A stretch of 64,000 nt of DNA from Kingdonia uniflora (GCA_014058105.1 JACGCM010000003.1:930001-994000), one strand, 5' to 3'; numbered from the stretch's first letter, positions 34,300 through 46,458 are shown. Made by a program: numbers and translations. The notes: generated by a model from the letters alone, not told the origin.

Positions 34300-34740
34300 A
34301 TGCGGAACATATGTTACCAGTAATCATATGCGATATCAGAAACCAGATGCTACCAAACCAAATGCGGAGCATATGTTACCCAACTAGAAATAACTCAGAT
34401 TGAACTAACCACCAAATTCTAAAACAAATGCGAACTAACAGCCAGATCCTACACAAATGCAAACTAACAGCCAGATCCTACGCAGATGCAAACTAACTAC
34501 CAAATCCTTACACAGATGCAAACTAACTGCCAGATCCTTACGCAGATGCAAACTAACAGCCAGATCCTACACATATGTGAACTAACCACCAGATCTTACA
34601 TAGATGCGGAATAAGACTATTTAACCAGATGTGGCAACCCACCAAATGAGAAAACATATGTGACCAACCATTAGATCCTAACCATATGTGAATAAACCAT
34701 TTAATCTTAACTAAATGCAAACTAACCGTGAAATCATCCA
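34300..34740. repeat. Minisatellite, unit about 29-30 bp
   Basis: Roughly a dozen degenerate units of the form AACTAACAGCCAGATCCTAC plus a variable CACAAATGC-type spacer. The best conserved copies are at about 34420-34600, with more diverged ones at both edges (CATATGTTACC, CATATGTGA). No protein is encoded and there is no unique spacer pattern. It begins where the gag frame of element B ends. Confidence 0.85.
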
Positions 34741-36000
34741 AATCAAAGCTGAGTCCATAACCGACCTACTCAAATCAAATACAACACATCTTAAAGTCAA
34801 GCCAACCAAGACAAGAATCTTCTTCCATTCTTCTGAAAGGACATCAAGCTAAATTATAAGCACCATCACCGCTAAATCACAGCCAACACTTTAATACTGA
34901 TTTCAATTGAGATTCAAACGAGAGTTACGAAGAAAAACAAAAGCGGATCCTAATGAATACATAACCAAATTCCATGAATACACGAAGAGCAAATAACACA
35001 TTCAAAGCAGATTGAAACAACCAAACCCTTTTTGTCACTAATCGCTAGAACCAATAGAAAAATATTTAAATCAAGAGTCTTCCCCGGCAAAATCGAAACA
35101 CGAAACCCGAATTAAATCATGTCAAGCAGTTGAAATCGAACCAAGCAAAACTAATTAGTAAGAACCTTGGCCATGCTTATCAATCTCAAGTCAAGGATAG
35201 TAGCAAGGAAGCCAACTATTCATTCAAAACCCAGTAAAATGGAATAAAACTACAGATATGATCTATCAAACTACATCTGCAAAATTCCTCCAGATTTCTT
35301 ACCCTCAACGCAATCAGATTGGTGAAGTTCTACGGTAGCAAATTGAGTGAACCGAAACAGAAGATCAAATCGAAAACGAAGAAGAATAATGTTTTATTGC
35401 TGCAAATTATTCATAATAATGTCAAAACGAAAATCAGCAACATCAGTACCACTTACAAATCAGTTCGTAACACCAATTATAAATTATCGACACCAATCTA
35501 CAAATCATAAACCAGCACCAATAAATAAAATTTACCACCCAGATTCAGCACCTCATATTCAATCTCAGCTGCATAGAATCTGTTTCAACAACTGTAGCGT
35601 ATCAAAACTGCTGGTATTATACAATAAAACTGTTGTTCCTCTGCAATCTTCTCTCATCTCGAACACCAAAAAATCAGAGTAACAGAAGGAAGGATCTTGA
35701 GATATAGAGGATAAAACTCATCATTTGATCATCCAACAAATTTCGAGTTGCCTTAAAAAAAAACAAATTTCGAGTTTCAATTAAATCTCAGTCGATTCTT
35801 CTATCCTAGTGACCAATCAGATGAAGAACCATCTATACAAACTTCAAATGATCTCAGAAAAACCCAAAAAATCATCTATATAAACTTCAAACGATCCCAG
35901 AAGAAGAATAAAAAAAAAACCCACTATAGCCTACATGAAAAAGATAAAATGACTAAAGTGCAATTGGCATTACAATAACTAATTCTATCTCTAACAGTGT
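34741..36000. other. Non-coding stretch of unknown origin
   Basis: No recognisable protein domain. Two overlapping plus-strand ORFs at 35319-35682 are low-complexity Asn/Lys/Thr-rich translations without a family. It may be the remnant 5' leader of element B or independent DNA. A short internal repeat, CATCTATACAAACTTCAAATGATC / CATCTATATAAACTTCAAAC, lies at about 35829-35895. Confidence 0.4.
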
Positions 36001-36597
36001 GGTTCGAAAATGACATTAGAGCATAATTCCGTACTGAATTGCTCTTTGACAAGAGTAATATGAAAGTTGGTCAAAGGACACCCTATATAAAAGCCCACAT
36101 TGATAACATGGTTGGTATAAGAACCTGTTAATTCAACATTAGTAGAGACAAGAAGAGACTGCTAAAAACTAGACTTTTGATGAATATTGGAAATACAAAA
36201 ATTATTTACCATCTCAGAACTATTACACTATTAGTACAACATTTCAATCAGAGATAAAATAAAGTATTCTTGTCAAACAAAGGCGGTCAAGAAATACAAA
36301 CTATCAGAACTGCAACATCTTACCAAAACAAAAACAGCTTATGATGCAACACATGTTCTACTCCAAAATCCCTTCTACAGATCCATCAGAAATGAGAGCG
36401 TTGGGAGACACAAAGCTTGGCACAAAGAAGTTTAAAATGAATAAACTTGGAATTCCAGATATCGCGATAATGCAAAACTCCTTTTTCTTCGGACAATAGA
36501 GAGCTAGCTGTTCATTACTCCATTTCTCCTTCGACTGGCTCAAGGGCGTGCACTGAAATATAAAGACGATGTCACCAAAACTGAAAAATGAAGTTCA

Positions 36598-37650
36598 TCA
36601 TGAAGACCTAACATCACAGGAATACACATAAACTAATAAGGTAATTTTCATCTTCATTACCTGAATAAGAAAGTTGTCATTGCTCCAAAACACCCTCAAG
36701 ATTAGGTTCTGAATAGGAATTTGATAAGAATTTTTGTGAATATGGTAACCATCCTTGTTGTTTCCCAGAATTTTGCATACACGAAATCGAACCCAATCAC
36801 TTTGTTCAATTAAAGCAAGAAAATTTCCAAAGTTCACAAGACGCAAGTTATCGGGATATCGAATAGTGATTGAAAAGTCTATAGTTCGAAACTTTTCAGT
36901 GCAAATGTCAAGAACAAGGATTCTCTCTTGGCCAGATGGGTGAACTCTTGGGTCAATGATCCAATGAAAGACTTTGCCTGAAAAAACAGGAGTAGCTGTA
37001 ACGTCAACTATATAAGGGATATCCAGTAGTTGTCTCCAGGAACTTTCACCCACCGTAATAATTTCCCCCTCCATGTAAAATGGCATGTTGTTGTCATCAT
37101 TTGGCTTACGCTTGATCTTCAACAATTTAACCACTTTATACTTACCAGTTTCGCTATCGAAACCAAATCCAACGCCAGCAGTGATAAACCCGGGTTTGGG
37201 ATCTGATAAAGGCAAGCTAACAGATTCTCTGCTAATTGGGTTATAAATAAAAAGGGGAAACTCTTTGGAATACAAAGATTTAGAATGTACACACAATAAA
37301 CCATTGCAAGAACCTGAAGCGCACAAATAGTCCTCATCCTTAATCTGTAGAGGGATCTCTCTACCTTTCCATGAACTCCTTCCTTCACCTTCATCAATTA
37401 TATATAATGTGCTTAAGGATTTATCTTCACTACTTTCTTCAGACATTGGTTCGAGAATAATACGACGGTTTGCCCTGGTGAGTTGCAATTTGATGAAACC
37501 TGCATCTTTCTTGAGGCTGTAACAAGCCTTTGATAAACAAGTGAAGCGCACAATAGCTTCGATGGGAAATCTGGAAACGATGTCACAGACGATTCCCCAA
37601 GGAAGATGAGCATTACTACCATCAGTGTTCTCTGCCACATTGGTTTCCAT
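36598..37650 (-). CDS. F-box protein with F-box-associated domain
   Basis: Predicted substrate-recruiting subunit of an SCF E3 ubiquitin ligase. It spans 350 codons from the ATG at 37650. That start (METNVAENTDGS...) is preferred over the in-frame ATG at 37701 because a 3' splice site (TTGTATTAG) falls at 37665 and would remove the upstream part as a 5' UTR intron. The F-box lies at about residues 13-55 (LPWGIVCDIVSRFPIEAIVR, then FTCLSKACYSL). SCNGLLCV and FIYNPISRESVSLP mark the start of the F-box-associated type domain, followed by GVGFGFDSETGKYKVVKL and FHWIID. The frame is uninterrupted, unlike its surroundings. Substrate and biological role cannot be told from sequence. Truncated copies of the family lie at 23.3-24.5 and 60.2 kb. 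Confidence 0.88.
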   Translation of the reverse strand: METNVAENTDGSNAHLPWGIVCDIVSRFPIEAIVRFTCLSKACYSLKKDAGFIKLQLTRANRRIILEPMSEESSEDKSLSTLYIIDEGEGRSSWKGREIPLQIKDEDYLCASGSCNGLLCVHSKSLYSKEFPLFIYNPISRESVSLPLSDPKPGFITAGVGFGFDSETGKYKVVKLLKIKRKPNDDNNMPFYMEGEIITVGESSWRQLLDIPYIVDVTATPVFSGKVFHWIIDPRVHPSGQERILVLDICTEKFRTIDFSITIRYPDNLRLVNFGNFLALIEQSDWVRFRVCKILGNNKDGYHIHKNSYQIPIQNLILRVFWSNDNFLIQVMKMKITLLVYVYSCDVRSS

Positions 37651-37664
37651 TCTTCTATTCAATC

Positions 37665-38033
37665 CTAATACAAATGGGATAACGTCACATAGTAAAATCA
37701 AAACATATAATCAAAGTAACAAAAAGAACATTTTACCGTCAAAAACTAAAATCAAATGAGGGTATTAGTCATCAATAATTTATTTAAGAAAACACAAATT
37801 TTTCTCTTATAATTAAATGTATCAAAGATAATATGCCAATGACATAATAATTAACCCTAGGAAAGAAATGTTCACGGTGTAAGTGCCTAATCCCAAGAGA
37901 TTATAACTCATAACAAATGTAATTTTGTTATGCAATTGTTTAGGATTGCTAAACTACCATTGGAGGAACATGGAATCATGGAAGAAGTTGCATGTGCGCG
38001 TGAATGAGAAAGAGAGAGAGAGAGAGAGAGTAC
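37665..38033 (-). other. Predicted 5' UTR intron of the F-box gene
   Basis: On the minus strand a donor GCAG|GTACTCTC at 38034/38033 pairs with an acceptor TTGTATTAG|GATTG at 37665/37664, 14 nt before the chosen ATG. A (GA/CT)n microsatellite (38011-38030) lies immediately inside the donor. The related fragment at 60.2 kb keeps a similar TTCAG|GTATCTCTCTCTC arrangement, which supports the intron. Confidence 0.65.
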
Positions 38034-38100
38034 CTGCGTTAGAAGTTTGGGAGTGAGAAAAACAGCTCACTAAAGTCATTAGGCTAATGGCTATATAAGT
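38034..38100 (-). promoter_or_regulatory. Putative core promoter and first exon of the F-box gene
   Basis: ACTTATATAG (38100-38091, minus) is a TATA-like box about 60 bp upstream of the predicted donor site. It would place transcription start near 38065. The LINE beginning near 38150 leaves only about 50 bp of original upstream DNA, so proximal regulation now borders the LINE 5' end. Confidence 0.5.
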
Positions 38101-38258
38101 TGACCATTTATGTTAGGAGGCAAGATAACCTGGTGGTAGATTTGCATGAATGAGATCATCTCACATTAGTCTCTTCTTCCCCTTTTCTTTCCCTCAAATC
38201 TCGCTCATTCATTTCCAAGAAGAGAAGATAGTTCTCTCGTCAGTCCGTGTTCCTCCAA

Positions 38259-39041
38259 TGGCTGATGATAAGCTCCAACAAGATTTTCTCTTTCTTTTGG
38301 GATTTCTTAACTCCATGTTTCACAAGGTTCTTGCAGCAAACATGAATCAACAGGTTGTTGCGGAAAAAAATGAATCAAAAGTTATTTTCAGCTTTCCTAT
38401 CATAACTCCTCCCAATCTTCTACTTCATCAAAAATAACTAGGAGGTCTGAAAATTCTGGGAAAATTCGGCGGCCCAACTTTTGCCCCTTTTTTTTTGTTC
38501 TTTTTTCTTTTTTGCAATTTCTTCTAATTTCTCAAAGATTGAAGCATAATTTCTCTGTTTAGGTCTTACAGAAATACATTCAACAGGATATCCTGCTCTC
38601 AATGGGGAATCCCAAAATAAGGGGGTTGTTGAGAATCGAGGAGAGGCTCTGGATGCAGCTCAGCTCAGCTCAAATTGGGAAAAAGTTGAAAAAATCACAG
38701 GGTTTGGAATCAAGTCACAATACGCAACACACTTATGCGAGCAAGTTGAAGGGTAACACAGAGGCTCAGTTTGATTATGATGATCTTACATGCCCGACTA
38801 AGTGCAGAGAATACACTTCAATTATAATTCCAAATAAAGCAGCAGAGAGGGGAGTGGAGGCCTATAAACACAGCTTGATTGGCAGGATTGATCTGCAGAA
38901 GCTAAATTACACAGAGGTTAAGATCAGGGCACCAAAACAATGGAAACTACAAGGTATTGTCACCATCATTCCATTAGGCAAAGGTTATTTCACAATTAAA
39001 CTAGCTAATGAACATGATAAAATCTCAATTTGGAGTGGTGG
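38259..39041 (+). pseudogene. LINE-2 ORF1, N-terminal part (DUF4283)
   Basis: The ATG at 38259 opens MADDKLQQDFLFLLGFLNSM and stops at 38435. The DUF4283 region is in the frame from 38602: HSLIGRIDLQKLNYTEVKIR, APKQWKLQGIVTIIPLGKGY and FTIKLANEHDKISIWSGG, up to the copia insertion at 39042. The first 30 or so codons of that frame, and the 18 codons read past 39041 into the LTR, are not LINE protein. ORF1 proteins of this type bind the element's RNA. Confidence 0.78.
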
Positions 39042-39413
39042 TGTTGGATTTTGCATCTATACCGGCACCACTCAATGTTTTATCTTCCGGTTCACGAGCA
39101 CATATGTTAATAGGTCGTATAGGTGTTATTGGTTGTGCCCAATTGTTACACCTAGTTAAGGTTGGTGGGACCTAGTGTTACTCTTTATTAGGGTTTGAGG
39201 GTACAATGGGAAGACCACTCAAACCCTATCAGGTTAAATAAAGAGGAAGTCCCTATTGGAGGCTACAACACATAAAACAATCCCATTAAGGTTTGCAGCC
39301 AATCCAAGGGAAGACTCCACTCAAGTTCAGAAGAATTTTCAAAAGCAGAAGAGGTTAGTAAAATCATTTTTATATTCATTCATTGATCATAATAATTGTA
39401 TTAAATTCTTACA
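39042..39413 (+). repeat. 5' LTR of the copia element
   Basis: Begins TGTTGGATTTTGCATCTATA and ends TTAAATTCTTACA. It contains a hairpin: arms AGGGTTTGAG (39190-39199) and CTCAAACCCT (39218-39227) around an 18-bp loop. Compared with the 3' LTR, that loop is in inverted orientation. Confidence 0.9.
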
Positions 39414-39428
39414 ATTGGTATCAGTAGC
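39414..39428 (+). promoter_or_regulatory. Primer-binding site of the copia element
   Basis: ATTGGTATCAGTAGC directly follows the 5' LTR; TGGTATCAG matches the 3' end of initiator tRNA-Met. Confidence 0.8.
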
Positions 39429-41286
39429 TAGGATACAAATTTCTATGATTAATTTATTAACTTCAAAGAAAAAACAACAAAAAGTGGTTGTCAGTAGTGG
39501 GTTTTTTTATTTTATTTTTTGGGTACTTTAATAGTACCTAGTATAATCTCTCTCTCTCCCCCAACAATAAACCCATCCATCAGTCTTCAAGCTTTTAGAT
39601 TTCCACGATTAAAGGTTCAACTTCATTGGATCGAGATTCAAAGTTCTTATTTGAGGTTAGCCTTCAAAGATTCATTGATTTGAGATTTATAGTGTTTTAA
39701 TAGATGAAGATTGGGTTTATCTACTGAAATCTGATTTGGGTTTCAATTCAATCCAAATTTGGGGCTGCAATTATGAAAAACAAGTAATAGGAGACAGGAG
39801 AAGGGGCGAGGCTCAAATCAGTTCTACCACTATCCTTCTAAACCTCATGACTCTCTCCCCAATCCGCACAGCTCTCTCTCCTTAATCAAATTTCAATCAT
39901 CCAATCATGCTCATGGCTGAGATTTCCTGTTAATTTCACCAAACTGTTTGTGCCCTAATTTTACCTAGTAAGGTTGGTCTTCTCCAAACTGTTTGTGCCC
40001 TAATTTTACCACTTCCTTCTAAGGATTTCTGAATTTCAATCCCAAATTCTAGTGAGTTTTATCTACTGTTGTGAATTGTGGGTTGTGAATTGTGGGGCAG
40101 GTTGGACATTGTTACTATTTGTGGTTAGTGATTGGGGTAGTGTTTGGTGTTGAATTACTTGTTGTCATCATTGGAGTTGGTGTTTATTGCTATGATTGAA
40201 CTAAGGTTTCCATTAGACTTGCTTGCGGTGTTGTTAGTCTTTGTGGAGTTGGATAATATTTGGGTATTACGGTATTCTGATGTTTCTCATCGTCTCTCGA
40301 GCGTTGGAGAAACGGAGCTTTGACCCGAGTACTTTTTACGAGTTTCAGGGTATTGGCAAAGAAGGATTAAAGTTTTGATTTCATCTGTATAATTAAGAGT
40401 CTACAATTTGGCAGAGTTTTAGGAGTGGAGTATGAGTTATTCTTCTCCTCTCTCTTTGTTCCCATAAATGTTTCTTAAATCCTAAGTGCATAGAGATTCG
40501 TGTTTTGCATGTGCAGAAGTCTTATTTATTTGATTGAATTTATTGTTAATATGTTGGGTAGTTGGATATTACCCTCAGTTAGTGAATATTGTCAACTTTA
40601 ATAAAACTCAAGTCCAGGTATACTCCAACATGAAGCAACTCTCTTAATACAATAAATCAGTAGTGAGATAATTTAAGCAATAAATCATTAATGATATAGG
40701 GTTTTAATGTCCAAGGATCCCCAATGGGATTTAAGTGAGATCAAGTAGTCGTTAGGATGGCGGGATATAAAATTGGTAAATACACCCAAAGGAGTTTTGT
40801 CCATAGAATTGAATGTTTCTCCTAATTTTGAGACTTGTAAAGTCTCATTAAGACTATTTTGCACTAATTAAAATTAAAATAATTAGACCCTCCAAAGGAG
40901 ACTAAGAAACTTTTAATTAATTAGTGGCTCAAGATAGGCTACGGTACGGGGAGATGAAGATAACCCAAGGCCCAAAGGTTAGGAAGTGTCTTGAGTCAAA
41001 CTGTAAATAGTCAGTCTAGTCTTGAGCGTGAGTGATTACCAATTACCAATTAGGGGGCAATGTATGCCAAATCATTACCCAAAGGAGGGATTCGATGATA
41101 CATCACTGTACCCGCAGAGTGAAAAGTCAATACCTTAAATACAATACACTCTGACTCGACCATCCTAACCCAGGTAGGATCGAGATTAAAGACATCAAGT
41201 TAAAGATCTTTTACAGATCAAGTTAAACGTGCATAAAAAAATTTAATCTATACACGTCCTAATATAAGTCTTCGGTTCATGCAACT
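39429..41286 (+). other. Untranslated leader of the copia element
   Basis: A long leader of about 1.86 kb between the primer-binding site and the gag ATG. No coding frame of note. A direct repeat CAAACTGTTTGTGCCCTAAT occurs at about 39941 and 39986, and GTTGTGAATTGTGG-type short repeats lie at about 40069-40100. Confidence 0.6.
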
Positions 41287-44200
41287 ATGGACCCTATGAC
41301 CCAGAACAAACTGACTAATATTGAGACTTTAACGGACTCTAATTACTCCAACTGGAAGATCAAAATCTAGATTGCCCTAGGCAACCTTGATTTCAATTTT
41401 ATTCTCACTGAAGCCAAGCCCGGGATCTCACGGATACCTCTTCTGATGCTGAGAAAGTTGTCCATGCTAAATGGGTCAAAACTAACAAAATGGAAAATCT
41501 CATCATTCGTTCTTCCATCAATCCTATTATGCGGGGCGGTATCGATAAGAAAGGTACCGCAAAGAAACTGTTTGATGTCATTAAGAAACAGTTTGAGGGT
41601 TCTGTCAAGGGAAAGCAATACAGTAACTTATCTCAGCTTTTATTACTGAAGTATGACGGCAGTGAAAATATGTGCTCGCAAATTCTTAAGATCTCCAAGT
41701 TAATTCTTACCTTGAAAGAAACCGGTTTCACTATTGATAATACGTTGATGGTTCATTTAGCAGTTTGGTCTCTTCCAAAAAGTTTTGAGATGTTCCAAGT
41801 TCATTACCAAAATCATGATAAAACTTGGGAAATGAATGAGTTAATTGCAGCATTGGTCTCTGAGGAAGAACGGCAGAAGAAAGGTAAAACAGAATTGGCT
41901 CATCTGACTACTTCCATGAAGAGCTTGTCTATCAATTCTCATGGAAAAAAGAAGTTCAAGAATCAAGGTTCGGCGAAGAAGAAAATTTTCAAGTCTAGTC
42001 TAGGGCAGAGTCCTTGTCCAGGGAATGGGAATGGGAATAGGAATGGGAACCAGAATGCGACTTTGTCAGTAACTACTTCATCAATTATAGAGTGTTTCTT
42101 TTGCAAGAAAAAAGGTTATGCGAAGCTGGACGGTCATTCTTACAAAAATTGGCTAATTGAGAAAGAAGGTATTACTTCTATTTATGTTTACTTTGAATCC
42201 AAATTGGTTGATGTTCCCACCAACTTTTGGTGGTTAGATTCTGGGGCAACTGTTCACATTTCAAATTCTCCATAGGGGTTCATCAGCAGGCGGCCGATAA
42301 GGCCTGAGGAACAGGTTTTCTTAGGAGATGCTAAAAGCCTTTCCATTGAGTTCATTAACATTTTTCGCTTGGTTTTAGACCTGGGTGTTACTTTAAATTT
42401 GACACGCACTTTTTATGTTCCATCGATGAGACGATATCTAATTTTAATTTCTCAGTTGCACTCCTTTAGTTCTTTTTTCAATTTTAGACATGGTGGTTTT
42501 GACATTATTCATCATGATTCTATTATTGGTTCTGGTTTACTAGTTAATGGGTTATATCGTCTATCTCTTGATCATTCATTTGAGACTTCACTATTATGTT
42601 TATCTTCTAAGGTTAGTATTTCTTCTACTTCTAAATATTTTAGAGTTTTTGAGCAATTTTCGATGCTATGAAACAAACGACTATAACATATTTCTAGAAA
42701 GAGGTTAGAGATTATGGTTCGAGATAGGGTTCTTGGGGATTTAGACTTATGTGATTTTCAGATTTGGGTAGATTGCATTTGTGGAAAATTGACCAAGATC
42801 ATGAAATTTGACTTTATTTGTAGCACAGACCTTTTACAGCTGATTCATACGTATATATGTAGGCTTTTTCCTACTCCATCCCGTGGTGGTCATCGATATT
42901 TTATCACCTTCATTGACGATTTTTCTCGTTAGACCTAGATTTTATTCAAGACTTTCCAGTTAGAGGTTGAGAAACAGTTAAATCGAAAGATCAAGGTTGT
43001 CCGGTCAGATCGAGGAGGCGAGTATTATGGTAAGATCTATCAAGACGGTCAACATTCAGGACCATTCTATCAATATTTAAAGGATCAGGGTATTGTAGCC
43101 ATGTACACTACCCCTGGATCACCATAGCACAACGGTATTTGTGAACGCCGAAATCAAACTTATCAGAATATGGTTCGCAGCATGTTGTCATATTGATTTA
43201 CCTGTGAATTTGTGGGGAGAGTGCTTACGTTATTCAGTCTATATTCAGAATTGGATTCATTCTCGTTTTACTCCAGTTAATCGTTATCATCTATGGACTG
43301 GGACAAATCCTAGTCTTAATCACTTACGTGTTAAGGAAAAATTGTTTAACCTGAATATTGGAAAGTTAAATTCGAGGACAATTAGTTGTTTCTTCGTTGG
43401 TTTCCTAGAGAAATCAAAAGGATTCAGGTTTTATTGTCCTTCTTGACCCATGGAGATTGTTTTTTCGTTGGTTTCCCAGGGAGATCACTTTACCAATACT
43501 ATCCATAGAGAGGTTATCTTTAAGGAGGATTCTGAGACTCGAAGTCCAACTATTATTCCAATCAGTATTACTATGTTTCCGCGGTTATCTGATATTGACA
43601 CTATGACGAGTACGGTTCCAGACCCATCTATTATTCCAGACCTAGTTCCAGACCCCGTCGTAGTACCAGTTCTCCCTCAGATTTATCCTCCACCTGCTCC
43701 CGTCCAGCTTCCTGTCGTACCACCTTCAACCCAGCCTCTTGCTCCTACTCGAAGATCCTCTAGAGAGAGGCATTCAACTATTCTTTAGATTACCATCTTT
43801 ATTCAATTGAAGGGGATTTATTTGACTTCGAGGATCCAGTATAGTTCTACAAATCAGTGGCGTAATGTCATGACGGAGGAGATGAATTCTATGTCTCACA
43901 ACTCTGTATGGGAGTTGACACCTTTACCTGAAGGATTTAAGGCAGGCAGTTGAATGTAAATAGATCTTTAAGACCAAACGTGATTCTGAAGGGAAGGTTG
44001 AGCGTTTTCAAAGCAAGACTTGTTGCGACGGGTTTCAAACAGCGTCCAGGAATTAACATTGATGAGATTTTCTTACCAGTTTCAAAGAAGGATTTATTAC
44101 GGATTATTTTGGCTCTTACGGTACATTTTGACCTGGAGCTTCATCAGATAGACGTCAAGACAACTTTTCTTAATAGACATCTCAACGAGGAGATTTATAT

Positions 44201-45363
44201 GCACCAACCCGAAGGTCTTAAGACCGAAAGGAAGGTTCGACTATTTTTGCAAACTTAATCGCTCTATCTACAGTTTCAAACAGGCGTCTAGGATGTGGTA
44301 CCTATAGTTTCATGAGGTGGTTTCGAACCACGGTTTTCTCTAATGTAAAATGAATTATTGTATATACGTCAAATAGAGAGGAAAACATTTTACATTTAAG
44401 GTTTTGTACGTCGACGATATTTTACTCGCTAGCAAAGACGTCTGGCTTCTTCAGGAGACGAAAGCCTTCTTATCTCAGCATTTTGATATGAAGGATATGG
44501 GAGATGCTAGTTATGTTCTTGGCATCAAGATTGAGCGAGACAGGACCAGAGGGATACTTGGCATATCTCAGAGTGCATATATCAATAAAGTTTTAAAGAG
44601 GTATGGCATGCAAGATTGCAAAGCAGGTGAAGTCTCTGTGTTGTCAAGGGAGATATCTTCAGGAAGACGATGCCGCACAAGACGGTTTCTTCAGACATCG
44701 CTAAGAAGTATGCTTTAGTTGTTGGTAGCCTCATGTATGACATAATATGTATGAGACCCGACATTAGTTTTGTTGTTGAGATGTTTGGAAGGTACTAACA
44801 AAACCCTTCAATTATTAACTAGCAGGCAACCAAGAAGGTTCTTCGCTATTTAAAGAGGACTAAAGATTACAGATTAGTTTATAGGAGATCAAATGAGCTC
44901 ATGGTTTTGGGCTACTCTGACTCAGATTTTGCAGGGGGCAAAGATGACAAGAAGTTCACTTTTAGTTATGCTTTTATGCTTGCTCATGGAGTTATCTAGT
45001 GGAGAAGTGTCAAACAGTCTCTTGTAGCTTCCTCGGCCATAGAAGCAGAGTATGTGGCTTGTATGAGGCTTCTCGACAGGATGTATGGCTCAAGCAGTTT
45101 ATTTATGAGCTAAAGATTGTTGATTCAATTTCTAAACCGTTACGAGTATTTTGCGACAATATATTAAAAATGATAACGTGATTATGGATAGCAGGTATAT
45201 TAACATTAAAAATCACGTTGTCATTGATAAAGTACTAAAACAAATTATTGAGATTTCTCACTTGTCGACACTGGAGATGATTGTTGATCCGCTTACTAAG
45301 GGACTTCCGATACCAGCCTTCAGGAGACATGTTATGCGTATGGGATTGCTAGAGTCTCTTTGA
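41287..45363 (+). pseudogene. Copia gag-pol polyprotein, broken
   Basis: The ATG at 41287 gives MDPMTQNKLTNIETLTDSNY, and a frame change follows. Gag (41490-42170) has a UBN2-type region and a knuckle CFFCKKKGYAKLDGHSYKNW, altered from CCHC. Protease: WWLDSGATVHISNS (about 42229-42270), active motif intact. Integrase: RYFITFIDDFSR (42896) and KVVRSDRGGEYYG (about 42993), then GICERRN. A Pro-rich linker follows (43640-43750). Reverse transcriptase: FKARLVATGFKQRPGINIDE (about 44010), IDVKTTFLN and YVDDILLAS (44407), with both catalytic Asp present. RNase H: GYSDSDFAGGKDDKKFTFSY (44911), VASSAIEAEYV and VDPLTKGLP (45283). Stops and frameshifts throughout. Confidence 0.9.
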
Positions 45364-46117
45364 GGATCGTTCTTTTATGTGGGAGTAGTTATTGATTTAT
45401 TTTATTTACTGTTACAGCATTAGGATTATTTATCCATATGGGAGTTATTCCCAGTTATTACTTTGGTCGACATTCAGATTTGATTTTGATTATTTAGCTG
45501 TTATTATATTTGGATTTGTTATCATATGTGCACATATTTAATTTCAATTATGCAATTGCAATAAAGTTTTAGATATGAGTGATTTTATCACATGACGGTT
45601 GTCTAAGTATCAAGTGCTTATAAAAAATACTAAAAAGTTTTACAAATTTGCTTGGGCTGGATATGAGTAGGTTCCACATCCTTTGGCCTTCATTTCAGTA
45701 TGCGCGATGGTCTTCGCATGACGGTTTGTCTAAGTATTGAAATGACATGTGTCTGGTAAACACATGTTGCAGGACACTAATGCAAATATACCAACACATC
45801 ATTATGGTGTATATTTGTCATTCACACACTAAACTCTGCCAGTAAAGAAATTACACTTAAAAAGTTATTAAGGTTGCTAGCCCGATGTCCACGCTATGAA
45901 TTAGGCATGTGCTCAAAGGCCTAACCAAAATTTGTCATGAACCGTGTTAGCCATCTTTGTAGTCGTAGAGTGATAGTCAAGTTCGATGTAACATTGCATT
46001 CGACAAATTATCATGTGTGGTTTTAAAATCATAAGATAGCCATCTACTTTTCATAAAACCATATATCAGGCTAAAAATATTTTTCTTAAAAAATAGAGTT
46101 AACGCCGGGTGAGAGAT
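45364..46117 (+). other. 3' untranslated region of the copia element
   Basis: Non-coding, ending in AACGCCGGGTGAGAGAT directly before the 3' LTR, a poor but position-appropriate polypurine tract. Confidence 0.55.
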
Positions 46118-46458
46118 TGTTGGATTTTCTATCTATACCGGCACTACTCAATATTTTATCGTCTGGTTCACGAGCACACATGTTAATAGGTCGTATAGGT
46201 ATTATTGGTTGTGCCCAATTGTTAAACCAAGTTAAGGTTGGTGGGACCTAATGTTACTTTTTATTAGGGTTTGAGTGGTTTTCCTATTATACCTTCTTAG
46301 AGGCTACAATACAAAAAACTATCCCATTAAGATTTGTAGCCAATCTAAGGGAAGATTCCACTTAAGTTAAGAAGAATTTGCAAAAACAGGATAAAGAGGT
46401 TAGTAAAATCATTTTCATATCCATTTATTAATCATAGTAATTATATTAAATTCCTACA
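46118..46458 (+). repeat. 3' LTR of the copia element
   Basis: Starts TGTTGGATTTTCTATCTATA and ends TTAAATTCCTACA. Compared with the 5' LTR it lacks about 30 bp and carries the loop of the AGGGTTTGAG hairpin in the opposite orientation (46276-46293). Confidence 0.9.

Larger units (their letters stand above)
39042..46458 (+). mobile_element. Ty1/copia retrotransposon inserted in LINE-2 ORF1
   Basis: LTRs at 39042-39413 and 46118-46458 begin TGTTGGATTTT and end in ACA. The element is bracketed by a perfect 5-bp duplication GGTGG (39037-39041 and 46459-46463). The interior has an initiator-tRNA primer-binding site, a 1.9-kb leader, a broken gag-pol frame in copia order (gag, protease, integrase, reverse transcriptase, RNase H) and a 0.75-kb 3' UTR. 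The pol motifs resemble Tork/TAR-type copia elements, but the lineage is tentative. Confidence 0.92.

Noticed and set aside
34300..34740. CRISPR-like array
   Set aside because: Units are contiguous and degenerate with no unique spacers of constant size; this is a eukaryotic minisatellite. The same applies to the units at 55611-55810.
35319..35682. Two overlapping plus-strand ORFs as genes
   Set aside because: Asn/Lys/Thr-rich low-complexity translations, overlapping in different frames, with no family or gene context.
38150..38437. 95-codon ORF as an independent host gene
   Set aside because: Its ATG-distal part (from 38259) is the start of LINE ORF1 and the upstream part is CT-rich LINE leader.
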